A DNA stretch of 23,919 bases, from positions 1 through 23,919 of the IMG/VR virus record IMGVR_UViG_3300030098_003677, one strand, 5' to 3'. Position numbers and translations under genes: made by a program. This stretch comes from a virus. Every line of letters begins with the position of its first letter. The stretch's first letter is position 1. Under the pieces are notes generated by a model. The model was not told where the DNA came from and did no database searches. It saw only the letters and a list, made by a program, of their open reading frames with translations. Positions 1-6,849 of the stretch are shown in pieces.

Positions 1-1
1 C

Positions 2-505
2 TGGTTTCAAACAAATAGAGTCGAAGGTTCGTGGCATATAAATATAATAGATGAAATTATTCATAAAGAAAACATTAAAACAGATGAACTTGTTAGACAA
101 ATTAAACGAAGACCATATAATGTTCAAGTTTACTTTGGAGATCCCGCAGGAAAATCAGTTCAAGGACAAAGTGGTTTGGGAGATATAGAAATCTTTCGTA
201 AGTTTGGCATAAGTATTCGTTCTGTTAAAGACAGAGTTAGTACTAATATTGTATCAGGAGTTTCACATGTTAGAAGTTTTATAGAGAATGCGGAAGGCGA
301 TAGATTCGTCCATTTAGATCATAAATGTAAAGGACTTGCAGAAGATTTTGAGAACTATAGATACCCTGAACATAAAGAAGGAGCTAATTTGAAGTTAGAT
401 CCTATAAAAGATGGATACCATGATCATGGAATGGATATGGTACGATATTTTTTTATAAACAGATTCCCAATCCGAAACACTAAACTGAGGTTAGAGCCAA
501 GATGA
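2..505 (+). CDS. terL: Terminase large subunit, C-terminal nuclease part (5' truncated)
   Basis: The frame is open from base 2 to the TGA at 503-505, giving 167 residues with no natural start, so the N-terminal ATPase half lies off the left edge. A TTG at 176 can be read as a start, but coding clearly continues upstream of it. The segment VYFGDPAGKS (Asp about residue 47 of the visible part) and the ending YHDHGMDMVRYFF (Asp about 141 and 145) match the RNase H-like nuclease of large terminases, where such acidic residues bind the metals that cut concatemeric DNA during packaging. The stop overlaps the portal start as ATGA, and terminase followed by portal is the standard order. The family call is confident; the subfamily and packaging strategy cannot be judged from this half. 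Confidence 0.9.
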   Translation, partial: WFQTNRVEGSWHINIIDEIIHKENIKTDELVRQIKRRPYNVQVYFGDPAGKSVQGQSGLGDIEIFRKFGISIRSVKDRVSTNIVSGVSHVRSFIENAEGDRFVHLDHKCKGLAEDFENYRYPEHKEGANLKLDPIKDGYHDHGMDMVRYFFINRFPIRNTKLRLEPR

Positions 506-1821
506 GTTATGCAGAAGATATTATAAAAAATTCAATACAAGATTTAAAGTTAGATAGATCAAGAGCTAGACGTAAACATATAGAAAAGCTATTAAATTAT
601 TATACAGGGACTAATACTTGGAAATATATTGCGGGAAATGAAGGGAACTATTTTGACTCTCAGTCTTTTAATGAAGTTCCTCCATATCAAATGAATTTAA
701 CTAAAAAGTTTATTGATAAAAAATCAAGAATTTATACCCTTTCTCCAAATAGAAACCTTGGGAATAAGAGTGCAAACAAGCAATATGACCAGTTACTATT
801 TTATAAAAACCTCAGAATGAAACATATAGAAAGAATGACAAATTTAATAGGTACTCCAGCTGTAAGAGTTACGTGGGAAGAGAATGAAGATAAAAAATGC
901 TTTGAATATCGTGTAGTTTATTACTATGATGCCTTTTTTTCTCCCACAAGTCCATATAAACCCTATGCGATAGTATATCCTGTTCTCAATCCCACACAAG
1001 AAGTTAGTTATGCAGATCCGAATCTTATGTTTTCCTATTGGGATGCGAATACAAATATTATTTATGATGAAGATGGAAAGGTTAAAGCAGAATATCCAAA
1101 TCCTTATGGAGTGCTACCATTTGTATTCCCAAGAGATACAGAACAAATTGATGATTTTTATGGTGAAGGTTCGACAGATGTCGTTGCCACCAACGAACAT
1201 GTGAATATCCTGATGACAGAGCTTATGTTAGGCTTGAGATTTCAGATGTTCGGACAATCCTGGGCATCTGGTGTATACGAGGATCAGCCAATTGCCAGAG
1301 TTGGTTCTGATAAACTGATCAATTTGCCTGATGGAGGTAGATTTGGAATAGAATCCCCAGGAGGCGATCCTCAAAAAGTAATGGAAATTGCTAAAGGTAT
1401 GATTGAGATGTTGGCAATTTCAAAACATATGTATGTTACTTTTGACTCTAACCAAGATAGACCTTCTTCGGGTCTAGCTCTTAGAATTAAAGATTTTGAG
1501 TTTGTTGAAGATTATAAAGATGATATTGAAACTTGGCGAATCTTTGAAGATGAACTTTATAAACTAGAGAGAGTAATTGCAGATGCAAATGATGTTAGTC
1601 TGCCAGATAAATTCTCTGTAGATTTCAAAGAACCTGAATATCCTCGTTCAGTTTCTGAGCAAATTCAAAAAGATGATTGGGAATTGGCTAATGGATTAAT
1701 TACATTAGAAGAGATTCTAAAGCGTAATAATTCAGACTTGTCTTTAGAACAGGCAAGAGAAATTATAAATCAAAATAAGAGTAATATAGAAATTAATCAA
1801 GATATGAGTTCAGATGACTAA
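502..1821 (+). CDS. Portal protein (SPP1 gp6-like family)
   Basis: This 439-residue protein follows the terminase with an ATGA overlap and has the usual portal length. The N-terminal pattern (LLNYYTGTNTWKYI, then NEVPPYQMNLTKKFIDKKSR at about residues 30-80) resembles SPP1/gp6-type portals. The centre has the expected YYDAFFSP and PFVFPRD segments, and an Asn/Glu-rich helix (TNEHVNILMTELMLGLRF) sits where the channel helices usually begin. The portal forms the dodecameric ring at one capsid vertex, docks the terminase and later joins the tail. The last 40 residues are acidic and Asn-rich. The gene ends with a stop that overlaps the next start by 8 bases. The assignment rests on motif resemblance plus position between terminase and a gpG-like gene. 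Confidence 0.88.
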   Translation: MSYAEDIIKNSIQDLKLDRSRARRKHIEKLLNYYTGTNTWKYIAGNEGNYFDSQSFNEVPPYQMNLTKKFIDKKSRIYTLSPNRNLGNKSANKQYDQLLFYKNLRMKHIERMTNLIGTPAVRVTWEENEDKKCFEYRVVYYYDAFFSPTSPYKPYAIVYPVLNPTQEVSYADPNLMFSYWDANTNIIYDEDGKVKAEYPNPYGVLPFVFPRDTEQIDDFYGEGSTDVVATNEHVNILMTELMLGLRFQMFGQSWASGVYEDQPIARVGSDKLINLPDGGRFGIESPGGDPQKVMEIAKGMIEMLAISKHMYVTFDSNQDRPSSGLALRIKDFEFVEDYKDDIETWRIFEDELYKLERVIADANDVSLPDKFSVDFKEPEYPRSVSEQIQKDDWELANGLITLEEILKRNNSDLSLEQAREIINQNKSNIEINQDMSSDD

Positions 1822-2314
1822 AGGGCAATTTGAAAAAAAACTTTTTAATTTAGAATTAGAATATATAGATGATATTTTAAAAGAAAGTAAGTCTTTAGTT
1901 TTAGAAAGATTTGATAATGAAAAAGATGTTGATGGACATAGTTTTGCACCTTTAAAACAATCTACTATACTTGAAAGAGGATCTTCTAATCCTATTTTAA
2001 AAAGAACAGGCAAACTTAAAGATAGTATTAGGTTTACAAATGATGGCAAGGGAAAGTTAAATATATTTAGTACACTTAGCTATGGTCAGGATTTAAATGA
2101 TGGTAGGCATAGTGGATTTTGGGGAAGGTATGCAGATGGAACCCCTAAGACTATAAATGCAGAGATGGAGCCTAGAAAATTTTTAGATTTTCCTAAAGAA
2201 ATTAAAGTAACTAATAGCTCTAATATACAAAAACTAATAAAAAAAACTGCTGAAAAAAGAAATCGACTATTCAGAGAATACTATAAAAGTAATGGAATAG
2301 TTTTTAAAAAATAA
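1814..2314 (+). CDS. Phage virion morphogenesis protein (Mu gpG-like tail completion family)
   Basis: The 166-residue product has the characteristic layout of the gpG-like virion morphogenesis family: an N-terminal helical part, then DGHSFAPLKQSTILERG (about 36-52), NPILKRTGKLKDSIRF (about 55-70) and a later PRKFLDFP (about 117-124). The 'F.PL..ST' and 'NPIL..TG.L..SI' spacing is what I recognise from this family, which in Mu and relatives helps complete or join the tail. Its place directly behind the portal is seen in many phages. The start overlaps the portal stop by 8 bases, so translation is probably coupled. The sequence is Lys-rich. The family call is fairly secure; whether it acts on head or tail is inferred. 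Confidence 0.8.
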   Translation: MTKGQFEKKLFNLELEYIDDILKESKSLVLERFDNEKDVDGHSFAPLKQSTILERGSSNPILKRTGKLKDSIRFTNDGKGKLNIFSTLSYGQDLNDGRHSGFWGRYADGTPKTINAEMEPRKFLDFPKEIKVTNSSNIQKLIKKTAEKRNRLFREYYKSNGIVFKK

Positions 2315-2327
2315 ATAAGGCAAACCT

Positions 2328-2504
2328 ATGACTAAAAAAGATTTAAGAATTATAGAAAAAATGATTAAAAAGATGCTAGAAGAAATGCTCTATGAACAGC
2401 CTCTAGAATTACAAGGATATGATCAGGCAAAGTTTTCTTTAGGGTTATTAGAAGAGATGGAGGCATTTCTAGGACATCCGATTGACTTTATGGGAATTTC
2501 CTAG
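2328..2504 (+). CDS. Small hypothetical protein (58 aa)
   Basis: ATG at 2328 opens a 58-residue frame ending in TAG at 2502-2504, preceded by a TAAGG-like ribosome site at about 2316-2320. The product begins MTKKDLRIIEKMIKKMLEEM and is mostly predicted helix, with many Lys and Glu in the first half and a more hydrophobic end (HPIDFMGIS). It sits between the gpG-like gene and the scaffold gene, in the same direction and without room for its own promoter. I do not recognise a family. Because it is short the coding call is moderate; the ribosome site and helical, charged composition favour a real gene. Confidence 0.55.
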   Translation: MTKKDLRIIEKMIKKMLEEMLYEQPLELQGYDQAKFSLGLLEEMEAFLGHPIDFMGIS

Positions 2505-2560
2505 TTGCATAGTATTTCTAGATTATCTTAACTTTACCACGAAAAAAACCGGAGAAAATT

Positions 2561-3091
2561 ATGATAGAAGAAGGAGTTCAGATGAACGAAGAAGCAAAAC
2601 CAGTACAGGAAAGTACACCTAAGATTCAAGACGAATCTGTTGACTATAAAGCACTCTATCTTGACGAAGTGCAGAATGCAAAAAAACTTCGCAAGAGAGC
2701 GCAGGATGCAGAAGTAACGATTCAAGAAAATATGAAGAGACAGGAAACCTTGAAAGTTAAACGAATGCAGGAACAGGAAAAATATAAGGAATTATATGAA
2801 TCCGTTGCTCCGTTTAAAGACAAATGGGAATCTTATGAGTCTGCTCGTAAAGAAGCGTTACTCTCAAAGCTGCCAGAGGAAGATAGAGAAGATTTAAATC
2901 AGAAAGATTTAGAAACTCTCGAATATATTGTAAGACTCAAAGAAGAGTCTAAGCCTGTTAATCCAGCACATAATCCAGGAATGCCTAGAAGTATTCCTTT
3001 AGAATTTAATAAGCCTTATTCTGAAATGAGTGAACAAGAAAAAAGAGCTTATTATACTCACAAAGCTAATGAACAGGCTAATCGAAATTAA
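2561..3091 (+). CDS. Probable capsid scaffolding protein
   Basis: The 176-residue protein lies immediately upstream of the major capsid gene, the classic scaffold position. It is highly charged and cysteine-free. A long predicted coiled coil (about residues 27-95, for example VQNAKKLRKRAQDAEVTIQE) is followed by an acidic segment and a Pro-containing tail ending YYTHKANEQANRN. Scaffolds of this type fill the prohead and leave before or during packaging. Two starts are plausible: ATG 2561 with GGAG about 7 bases upstream, or ATG 2582 with AAGGAG about 5 bases upstream giving MNEEAKPVQ; the second has the better ribosome site. No capsid protease gene is visible between portal and capsid gene, so the scaffold probably exits without a phage maturation protease. 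Function is inferred from position and composition. Confidence 0.7.
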   Translation: MIEEGVQMNEEAKPVQESTPKIQDESVDYKALYLDEVQNAKKLRKRAQDAEVTIQENMKRQETLKVKRMQEQEKYKELYESVAPFKDKWESYESARKEALLSKLPEEDREDLNQKDLETLEYIVRLKEESKPVNPAHNPGMPRSIPLEFNKPYSEMSEQEKRAYYTHKANEQANRN

Positions 3092-3093
3092 TA

Positions 3094-3130
3094 ATCCTAC
3101 CCGAAGATGGCTTATGCCATAGTTGAGGAT
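3094..3130 (+). promoter_or_regulatory. Stem-loop in the leader of the major capsid gene
   Basis: Two nested inverted repeats lie in the scaffold-capsid spacer: inner ATGGC (3107-3111) pairs with GCCAT (3116-3120) around a TTAT tetraloop, and outer ATCCT (3094-3098) pairs with AGGAT (3126-3130). No T-run follows, so it does not look like a terminator. It may be an mRNA-processing or stability hairpin that raises capsid protein output. The capsid ribosome site (AGGAG at about 3143) stays outside the stem. Confidence 0.4.
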
Positions 3131-3153
3131 GGATAAAATATTAGGAGCTTAAA

Positions 3154-4236
3154 ATGGCATTAGCACCAACAAATGCAGTTGCTTTAGCTGGTGGTCTTCA
3201 GGATTCCGGTGTAGACGCGACTTTACAACATTTCATACCCGAAGTTTGGGGTGCATCAATTATGGACTATATGGAAAAAAATCTAGTATTTGCAAAATTA
3301 GCGACTGACCAGTCTGCTATGGTTGCAGGTGGTGGAGATTTGATCCATCTTCCAAAACACACAGAAGTTACAGCAAGTGATACCTATGGTGGTGGAACAG
3401 TAGCTGTCGAAACTTTGATAGATTCTAATTTAGCGTTTGATGATTCAACTGCTAAAGAAGATGAATATCAATTAGCTATCAATCAGGGTATCCATAGTGC
3501 AATAGCTATTACCGATGTTGCAAAAGTACAAGCTAGTTACGATGTGATGAATCTTTATACATCAAAACTTGGTTATGCTTTAGCTAAGAAGATAGACGCT
3601 TATGTCGCAATAAAATTATTTGAGCATATCTCATATAATTATGCTAATGGAACTGATGATGGCAATGGAGCAGGTAATCTTATCTTATTGGCAAGTGGAA
3701 GTCATGATTCATATGATATAACAACTACTGGAGTTGCATCTATGATAGAGAAAATTTATACTAACGATTCCAATATTGAAGATTGGACTATGGTATTAGT
3801 ACCTAAATGTTATTCTAGTCTATTTAAACTAGGTGACTTTGCTAGATATGATGGCATTGGTACATCTCTTGGTGGCGAAGTTCCATTTATTAGCGGTTAT
3901 GCTGGTAAATTGGCTGGAGTAAATGTTGTAGTTGCAAATAACTTTCAGCATTATGGTTCTAGTTCTTCTACTCAAGCACAGTCAGCAGTTCCTCAAGGTA
4001 ACTTTAGTGCAAATGGTGTAGCAGATGAAAGTGAATTACTTGTTGGATATTTAGTTCACAAGGATGCTATACATATTGCCTACTCACGAGGCATGAAAGC
4101 TAGAGTTCAAAGCGACTATCATCTACCAACTCTATCTACAAGATTTGTTGCAGATAGTGTATATGGATGTACAGTTACTGGAAGCGGAACTGCCGGAAAT
4201 CAAAAGGTATTCTGTCTTACAAGTCCAGCTAGTTAA
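3154..4236 (+). CDS. Major capsid protein (HK97-fold)
   Basis: This 360-residue protein follows the scaffold and has an AGGAG ribosome site about 6-7 bases before ATG. The N-terminal segment FIPEVWGASIMDYMEKNLVF (about residues 27-46), then GGGDLIHLPKHTEVTASDTY and DEYQLAINQGIHSAIAITDV, is the pattern of tailed-phage coat proteins in which an N-arm leads into the E-loop and spine helix (VMNLYTSKLGYALAKKIDAY). Composition is Ala/Gly/Ser-rich with few Cys, as expected for a virion protein made in bulk. Strong flanking hairpins on both sides of the gene agree with a separately tuned, abundant transcript. No N-terminal protease-cleaved domain is evident. The call is confident; subfamily is not assigned. 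Confidence 0.87.
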   Translation: MALAPTNAVALAGGLQDSGVDATLQHFIPEVWGASIMDYMEKNLVFAKLATDQSAMVAGGGDLIHLPKHTEVTASDTYGGGTVAVETLIDSNLAFDDSTAKEDEYQLAINQGIHSAIAITDVAKVQASYDVMNLYTSKLGYALAKKIDAYVAIKLFEHISYNYANGTDDGNGAGNLILLASGSHDSYDITTTGVASMIEKIYTNDSNIEDWTMVLVPKCYSSLFKLGDFARYDGIGTSLGGEVPFISGYAGKLAGVNVVVANNFQHYGSSSSTQAQSAVPQGNFSANGVADESELLVGYLVHKDAIHIAYSRGMKARVQSDYHLPTLSTRFVADSVYGCTVTGSGTAGNQKVFCLTSPAS

Positions 4237-4260
4237 TAGCTAGATAAAATAATAATAATA

Positions 4261-4285
4261 ATAGGGGGGTGTAATGCCCCCCTAT
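4261..4285 (+). terminator. Strong GC hairpin after the capsid gene (terminator or transcript 3' end)
   Basis: A perfect 9-bp stem ATAGGGGGG (4261-4269) / CCCCCCTAT (4277-4285) encloses the loop TGTAATG. It begins 25 bases after the capsid stop. On the + strand it is followed by ATTTA, a weak T-tract, so read-through into the next genes is likely. On the - strand it would be followed by a T-rich (TTA)n run. It is the most GC-rich structure in its surroundings. I read it as a partial terminator or mRNA end protector that gives capsid protein excess. Confidence 0.65.
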
Positions 4286-4299
4286 ATTTAGGAGATTTT

Positions 4300-4446
4300 A
4301 TGAAACTTACAATTACAAAGTCAAGTGGCAAAGTATTAATAAAAGAATTTAAAGATGTAGATGTTGAAACTGCAAAAGCAAATGGCTGGGAAGAAGCTGA
4401 TAAGCCAAAGCCTAAAGTATCTAAAAAATCTAAAGGAGCTAAATAA
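4300..4446 (+). CDS. Small lysine-rich protein downstream of capsid gene (48 aa)
   Basis: ATG at 4300 follows TAGGAG at good spacing and reads 48 residues to TAA 4444-4446, whose last base is the first base of the next ATG. The product starts MKLTITKSSGKVLIKEF, has the short segment ETAKANGWEEA, and ends in a Lys/Pro/Ser tail (KPKPKVSKKSKGAK). Small proteins of this general shape are common behind capsid genes in marine phages; some bind or decorate the capsid, but I cannot assign this one. The ribosome site, overlap coupling and composition make it a probable real gene. Confidence 0.65.
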   Translation: MKLTITKSSGKVLIKEFKDVDVETAKANGWEEADKPKPKVSKKSKGAK

Positions 4447-4967
4447 TGAGCAATCCATTAGTTTCGGTGTCAAAAAAGGTAATTAAAATTCAACCTACTT
4501 TTACAGCTGATGACAATGCAGATAATGATGTAGCTTTTGATTGGACTGAAATACCAAATGCTTTTTCTAATAAAGGTAAAGCAGCAACTTTGCAAAGTAT
4601 ATTTATATTAAATGGGTTTGATAGAGCAGATGTTATTGAACTTGTTTTTTGTAGAGGAGGCGATGCAAGTGGAACTGCTCCAACTTCAGATCAAAAACTA
4701 GGTGTCGGTTCAGCAGTTGTAGATATTACACAGGCTGAAACACAAGAAATAGAAATATGCGGTCATGTGAATATAGTTGCAGGTGATTATGTTGAAGGAG
4801 ATCTACTAACTGCAACATTAGCTCAAAAAACTGAAATAGGCTTAGTTATGTCCCCAGGAGTAAATTCAACATCTCTTTATGTAGGTGGTATATGGAGATA
4901 TGATCCAGCTGACAATAGTTCTTTAGGCACTAATATAGTAGATATGTATTTTGGATTTGAAGATTAA
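4446..4967 (+). CDS. Putative capsid decoration or virion protein
   Basis: A 173-residue protein translationally coupled to the preceding small gene. The sequence is acidic, rich in Asp, Thr, Val and Gly with alternating hydrophobic residues, suggesting an all-beta fold; stretches such as AATLQSIFILNGFDRADVIE, QEIEICGHVNIVAGDYVEGD and SLYVGGIWRYDPADNSSLGT are typical of virion surface domains. There is no signal peptide, transmembrane segment or enzyme motif. Position two genes after the capsid protein makes decoration (capsid cementing) the best guess, but this is inference from location only. A small head-fibre base is the alternative. Confidence 0.5.
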   Translation: MSNPLVSVSKKVIKIQPTFTADDNADNDVAFDWTEIPNAFSNKGKAATLQSIFILNGFDRADVIELVFCRGGDASGTAPTSDQKLGVGSAVVDITQAETQEIEICGHVNIVAGDYVEGDLLTATLAQKTEIGLVMSPGVNSTSLYVGGIWRYDPADNSSLGTNIVDMYFGFED

Positions 4968-5005
4968 CAATAATCTTTCTTTTTTTATTTAGTTTCTATT
5001 GTTAA
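4964..5005. repeat. AT-rich 9-bp inverted repeat in the head/lysis junction
   Basis: TTAACAATA (4964-4972, covering the stop of the upstream gene) is perfectly inverted as TATTGTTAA (4997-5005), with a 24-base pyrimidine-rich spacer containing a run of seven T. It lies exactly between the head genes and the lysis-like genes. It could be a weak terminator or a protein-binding site; in such AT-rich DNA chance is also possible. Confidence 0.3.
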
Positions 5006-5014
5006 ATTACTTTA

Positions 5015-5479
5015 ATGATTAAAGAGATAAAATCAATCGTAGAGTATGCACTCTATAAGATAGACTCTTATAGTGATGATGCTCTAGCGTTAGTTGTTCG
5101 TACAGGAATGGCGGAATCAGGGTATAGAGCATTAAAGGGTTACGGAGAAGGCAATCCAGCGATAGGATTTTGGCAGATAGAACCAGCAACGTTAAACGAT
5201 ATGATAGATAATTATATTCACTACCGATCACATTATAAAAAGAACCTCATTTCTCTAGGAATAAATTTTGAAAAAGATACAAAAATGTCTGTTATGTCGA
5301 ATATGGCAGTACAAGCAGCACTATGTCGACTTCATTATCGTAGAGACAAAGACCCAATACCATCTTGGGATGATTTGGAAGGTCAAGCAAGTTATTGGAA
5401 GCGAGTATATAATACTGTTGAAGGCAGAGGAACAATTCAGCATTTTATGAAAGCCAATAACGATGTTAGATTCGGCTAA
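5015..5479 (+). CDS. Lysozyme-like muramidase / endolysin
   Basis: This 154-residue protein has the lysozyme-superfamily (transglycosylase-like) signature: VVRTGMAESGY with candidate catalytic Glu34, followed by GNPAIGFWQIEPATL (about 46-60), equivalent to the 'ES.y......G.wQi' pattern of SLT and phage muramidases. A later helical part and SYWKRVYNTVEGRGTIQHFM close the domain. It is predicted to cleave the glycan backbone of peptidoglycan. There is no signal peptide, so export would need a holin, and single-pass membrane proteins are encoded directly downstream. A virion-associated lysozyme is the alternative. The start at 5015 lacks an obvious ribosome site. The end overlaps the next gene by 17 bases. 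Confidence 0.82.
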   Translation: MIKEIKSIVEYALYKIDSYSDDALALVVRTGMAESGYRALKGYGEGNPAIGFWQIEPATLNDMIDNYIHYRSHYKKNLISLGINFEKDTKMSVMSNMAVQAALCRLHYRRDKDPIPSWDDLEGQASYWKRVYNTVEGRGTIQHFMKANNDVRFG

Positions 5480-5696
5480 GTCATTAATTTCTAATAGACC
5501 TTTTTCCAGCCTAACAACATCATTTAGCGGTTATCTTATATCATTAACAGAAGTATTAAGCCCGTTGTTAAGATTTTTAATACTATTTTTTAGCACCGTC
5601 ACAGCTTTCTCCGTAGCTTATGTTCATTATAATATAGCAAGGAGAGAGTGGGATGCCAAGAAAGACACCAGTAAAGAGAACAATAGTAACTCCTGA
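5463..5696 (+). CDS. Single-pass membrane protein, holin candidate
   Basis: A 77-residue product beginning inside the last codons of the lysozyme gene. One hydrophobic helix at about residues 38-55 (FLILFFSTVTAFSVAYVH) is preceded by a semi-hydrophobic Ser/Thr-rich segment and followed by a strongly charged C-terminal tail (ARREWDAKKDTSKENN). Small size, one or possibly two membrane passes, a charged tail and adjacency to a muramidase fit a holin that releases endolysin through the inner membrane. The last 44 bases overlap the metallophosphoesterase gene. A spanin-like or antiholin role cannot be excluded. I recognise no specific family. Confidence 0.6.
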   Translation: MLDSAKSLISNRPFSSLTTSFSGYLISLTEVLSPLLRFLILFFSTVTAFSVAYVHYNIARREWDAKKDTSKENNSNS

Positions 5697-6429
5697 TAAA
5701 CATTTTCCATTAGCTGACATGCCGGCTATAAAAGTTGTATGTAAAGCTATAGAAATTTTAAAACCTGACTCTTATGTTGACTTAGGAGATACAGGAGAAT
5801 GGGAATCATGTTCTCATTGGAAATGGAAAAAAAGAAAAAGACCTCCATTAGAATACCAAATGCCATCAATCAATAAAGATATTATTGAAGTCAATAAAGG
5901 TATGGATATTATTGATGAATCTCTAGATAAAATTAATTGTAAAAATAAACATTTTTGTGAGGGAAATCACGAGGATTGGCTTAATCGATTTAATGACGAA
6001 CATCCATATTTAAAATTATCTGTAAATAGTGCTTTAAAATTAAAAGAAAGAGGTTATAATTATCATCCTCTAGGTAAATATTTAAAAATGGGGAAATTAC
6101 ATTTTTATCATGGGCATCATTATGCTAGTGTTAATCACGCTAGGAATCATCTTATGAAGCTAGGAGTTAATATTATGTATGGACATCATCACGATGTACA
6201 ACAGGCTTCTATAACTCATATGGATGGACAGAAGTCTGCCTGGTCAATTGGATGTCTAAAAGATATGAAAGATGAAGAAAATGAATGGCTAGGATATAGA
6301 AAAACTAACTGGAGTCATGCTTTTTCTATTGTAGATTTCTTTGAAAGTGGGTATTTTACGGTACATGTAATACAGATAATTAAGGGCAAAACCTCCCTAT
6401 GGGGTGAGATTATAGATGGGAATATATAA
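5653..6429 (+). CDS. Calcineurin-like metallophosphoesterase
   Basis: The 258-residue protein carries the whole metal-binding set of the calcineurin-like superfamily in order: D15-x-H17 (TPDKHF), G45-D46-x-x-E49 (DLGDTGEWE), G104-N105-H106-E107 (CEGNHEDW), H153-G154-H155 (FYHGHHY) and G177-H178-x-H180 (YGHHHD). These residues hold two metal ions in phosphodiesterases, phosphatases and nucleases of this fold. It lacks the long cap and C-terminal parts of SbcD/Mre11, so the substrate is unknown; nucleic acid, nucleotide or phosphoprotein are all possible. A GGAGAGAG ribosome site precedes the chosen ATG. It lies between holin-like genes, so it is co-expressed late. Enzyme class is secure; role in the phage is not. 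Confidence 0.85.
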   Translation: MPRKTPVKRTIVTPDKHFPLADMPAIKVVCKAIEILKPDSYVDLGDTGEWESCSHWKWKKRKRPPLEYQMPSINKDIIEVNKGMDIIDESLDKINCKNKHFCEGNHEDWLNRFNDEHPYLKLSVNSALKLKERGYNYHPLGKYLKMGKLHFYHGHHYASVNHARNHLMKLGVNIMYGHHHDVQQASITHMDGQKSAWSIGCLKDMKDEENEWLGYRKTNWSHAFSIVDFFESGYFTVHVIQIIKGKTSLWGEIIDGNI

Positions 6430-6698
6430 TGGATATATTACAGGTTATAGAGACATTAGGCGTTCCCATAGCGGTATCAGTTGGTCTAGGATATGCACTT
6501 ATGTATTTAATAAGGTTCATTACTAAGGATATTAAAGCCGATATCAAAAACTTATATGATATTACCGTTAAGCTCATAGATAGTAATAGGATATCTAAGG
6601 ATGAAAGCAAGAAGACAATGACTGCTGTGAATACAATTAAAGATATAATGATAAAAATATTTAGAAATATTAATGGAATCGGAAAGAAAAAAGATTGA
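6429..6698 (+). CDS. Holin-like single-pass membrane protein A
   Basis: An 89-residue protein coupled by a one-base overlap to the metallophosphoesterase stop (TAATGG). The N-terminal helix LGVPIAVSVGLGYALMYLI (about residues 10-28) is the only membrane segment; it is followed by Arg-Phe and a charged, probably coiled-coil cytoplasmic part ending GIGKKKD. The 'lGxPIAxxV' start of the helix and Lys/Asp-rich rear match the layout of small BhlA/UviB-like holin-type proteins. It is clearly similar to the protein encoded at 6850-7149, so the two look like paralogues. Holin, antiholin or a pinholin partner are the main options. Confidence 0.6.
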   Translation: MDILQVIETLGVPIAVSVGLGYALMYLIRFITKDIKADIKNLYDITVKLIDSNRISKDESKKTMTAVNTIKDIMIKIFRNINGIGKKKD

Positions 6699-6846
6699 AT
6701 GGGAAAGATTAGAACAGAGGGTATCTCTTTTAGAGTCTATCTCTCATCCTCCTACAAATTGGGAACAAAAAATAAAATCTTTAGAAGATGCTTATAATAG
6801 ATTGTATGATTTAATTATAGATAAATTAAATAATAAAAAAGGTTAA
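6673..6846 (+). CDS. Small coiled-coil protein between the holin-like genes (57 aa)
   Basis: ATG at 6673 lies inside the end of the upstream gene in another frame and reads 57 residues to TAA 6844-6846. The product begins MESERKKIEWERLEQRVSLL, continues through a short HPPTNW break and ends in a second helix LEDAYNRLYDLIIDKLNNKK. Heptad-like Leu/Ile spacing suggests a short two-helix coiled coil with no membrane segment. It exactly fills the gap between two related holin-like genes, so it might modulate them (antiholin or assembly factor), but this is inference. No good ribosome site is seen; expression probably relies on coupling. Confidence 0.5.
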   Translation: MESERKKIEWERLEQRVSLLESISHPPTNWEQKIKSLEDAYNRLYDLIIDKLNNKKG

Positions 6847-6849
6847 TAT

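Noticed and set aside
176-505. Independent 109-residue gene starting at TTG 176
   Set aside because: The frame is open to the left edge and upstream codons contain the terminase nuclease motif GDPAGKS, so this is only part of a truncated terminase.
1010-1204. 64-residue frame inside the portal gene
   Set aside because: Lies wholly within a strong coding sequence in another frame and has no recognisable features.
1810-2049. 79-residue - strand frame opposite the gpG-like gene
   Set aside because: Antisense shadow of a well-supported gene; Leu/Ser/Phe-rich composition arises from reversed Lys/Glu codons.
2534-2725. 63-residue - strand frame with hydrophobic, Cys-rich sequence
   Set aside because: Its hydrophobicity is an artefact of reading the antisense of the scaffold's Lys/Glu-rich codons.
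4244-4263. (AAT)n microsatellite-like run considered as a regulatory repeat or CRISPR-like element
   Set aside because: Short simple repeat in AT-rich DNA, with no spacers; most likely just the upstream flank of the hairpin.
6410-6610. 66-residue - strand frame opposite the holin-like gene A
   Set aside because: Antisense shadow; no ribosome site and no similarity to anything known to me.
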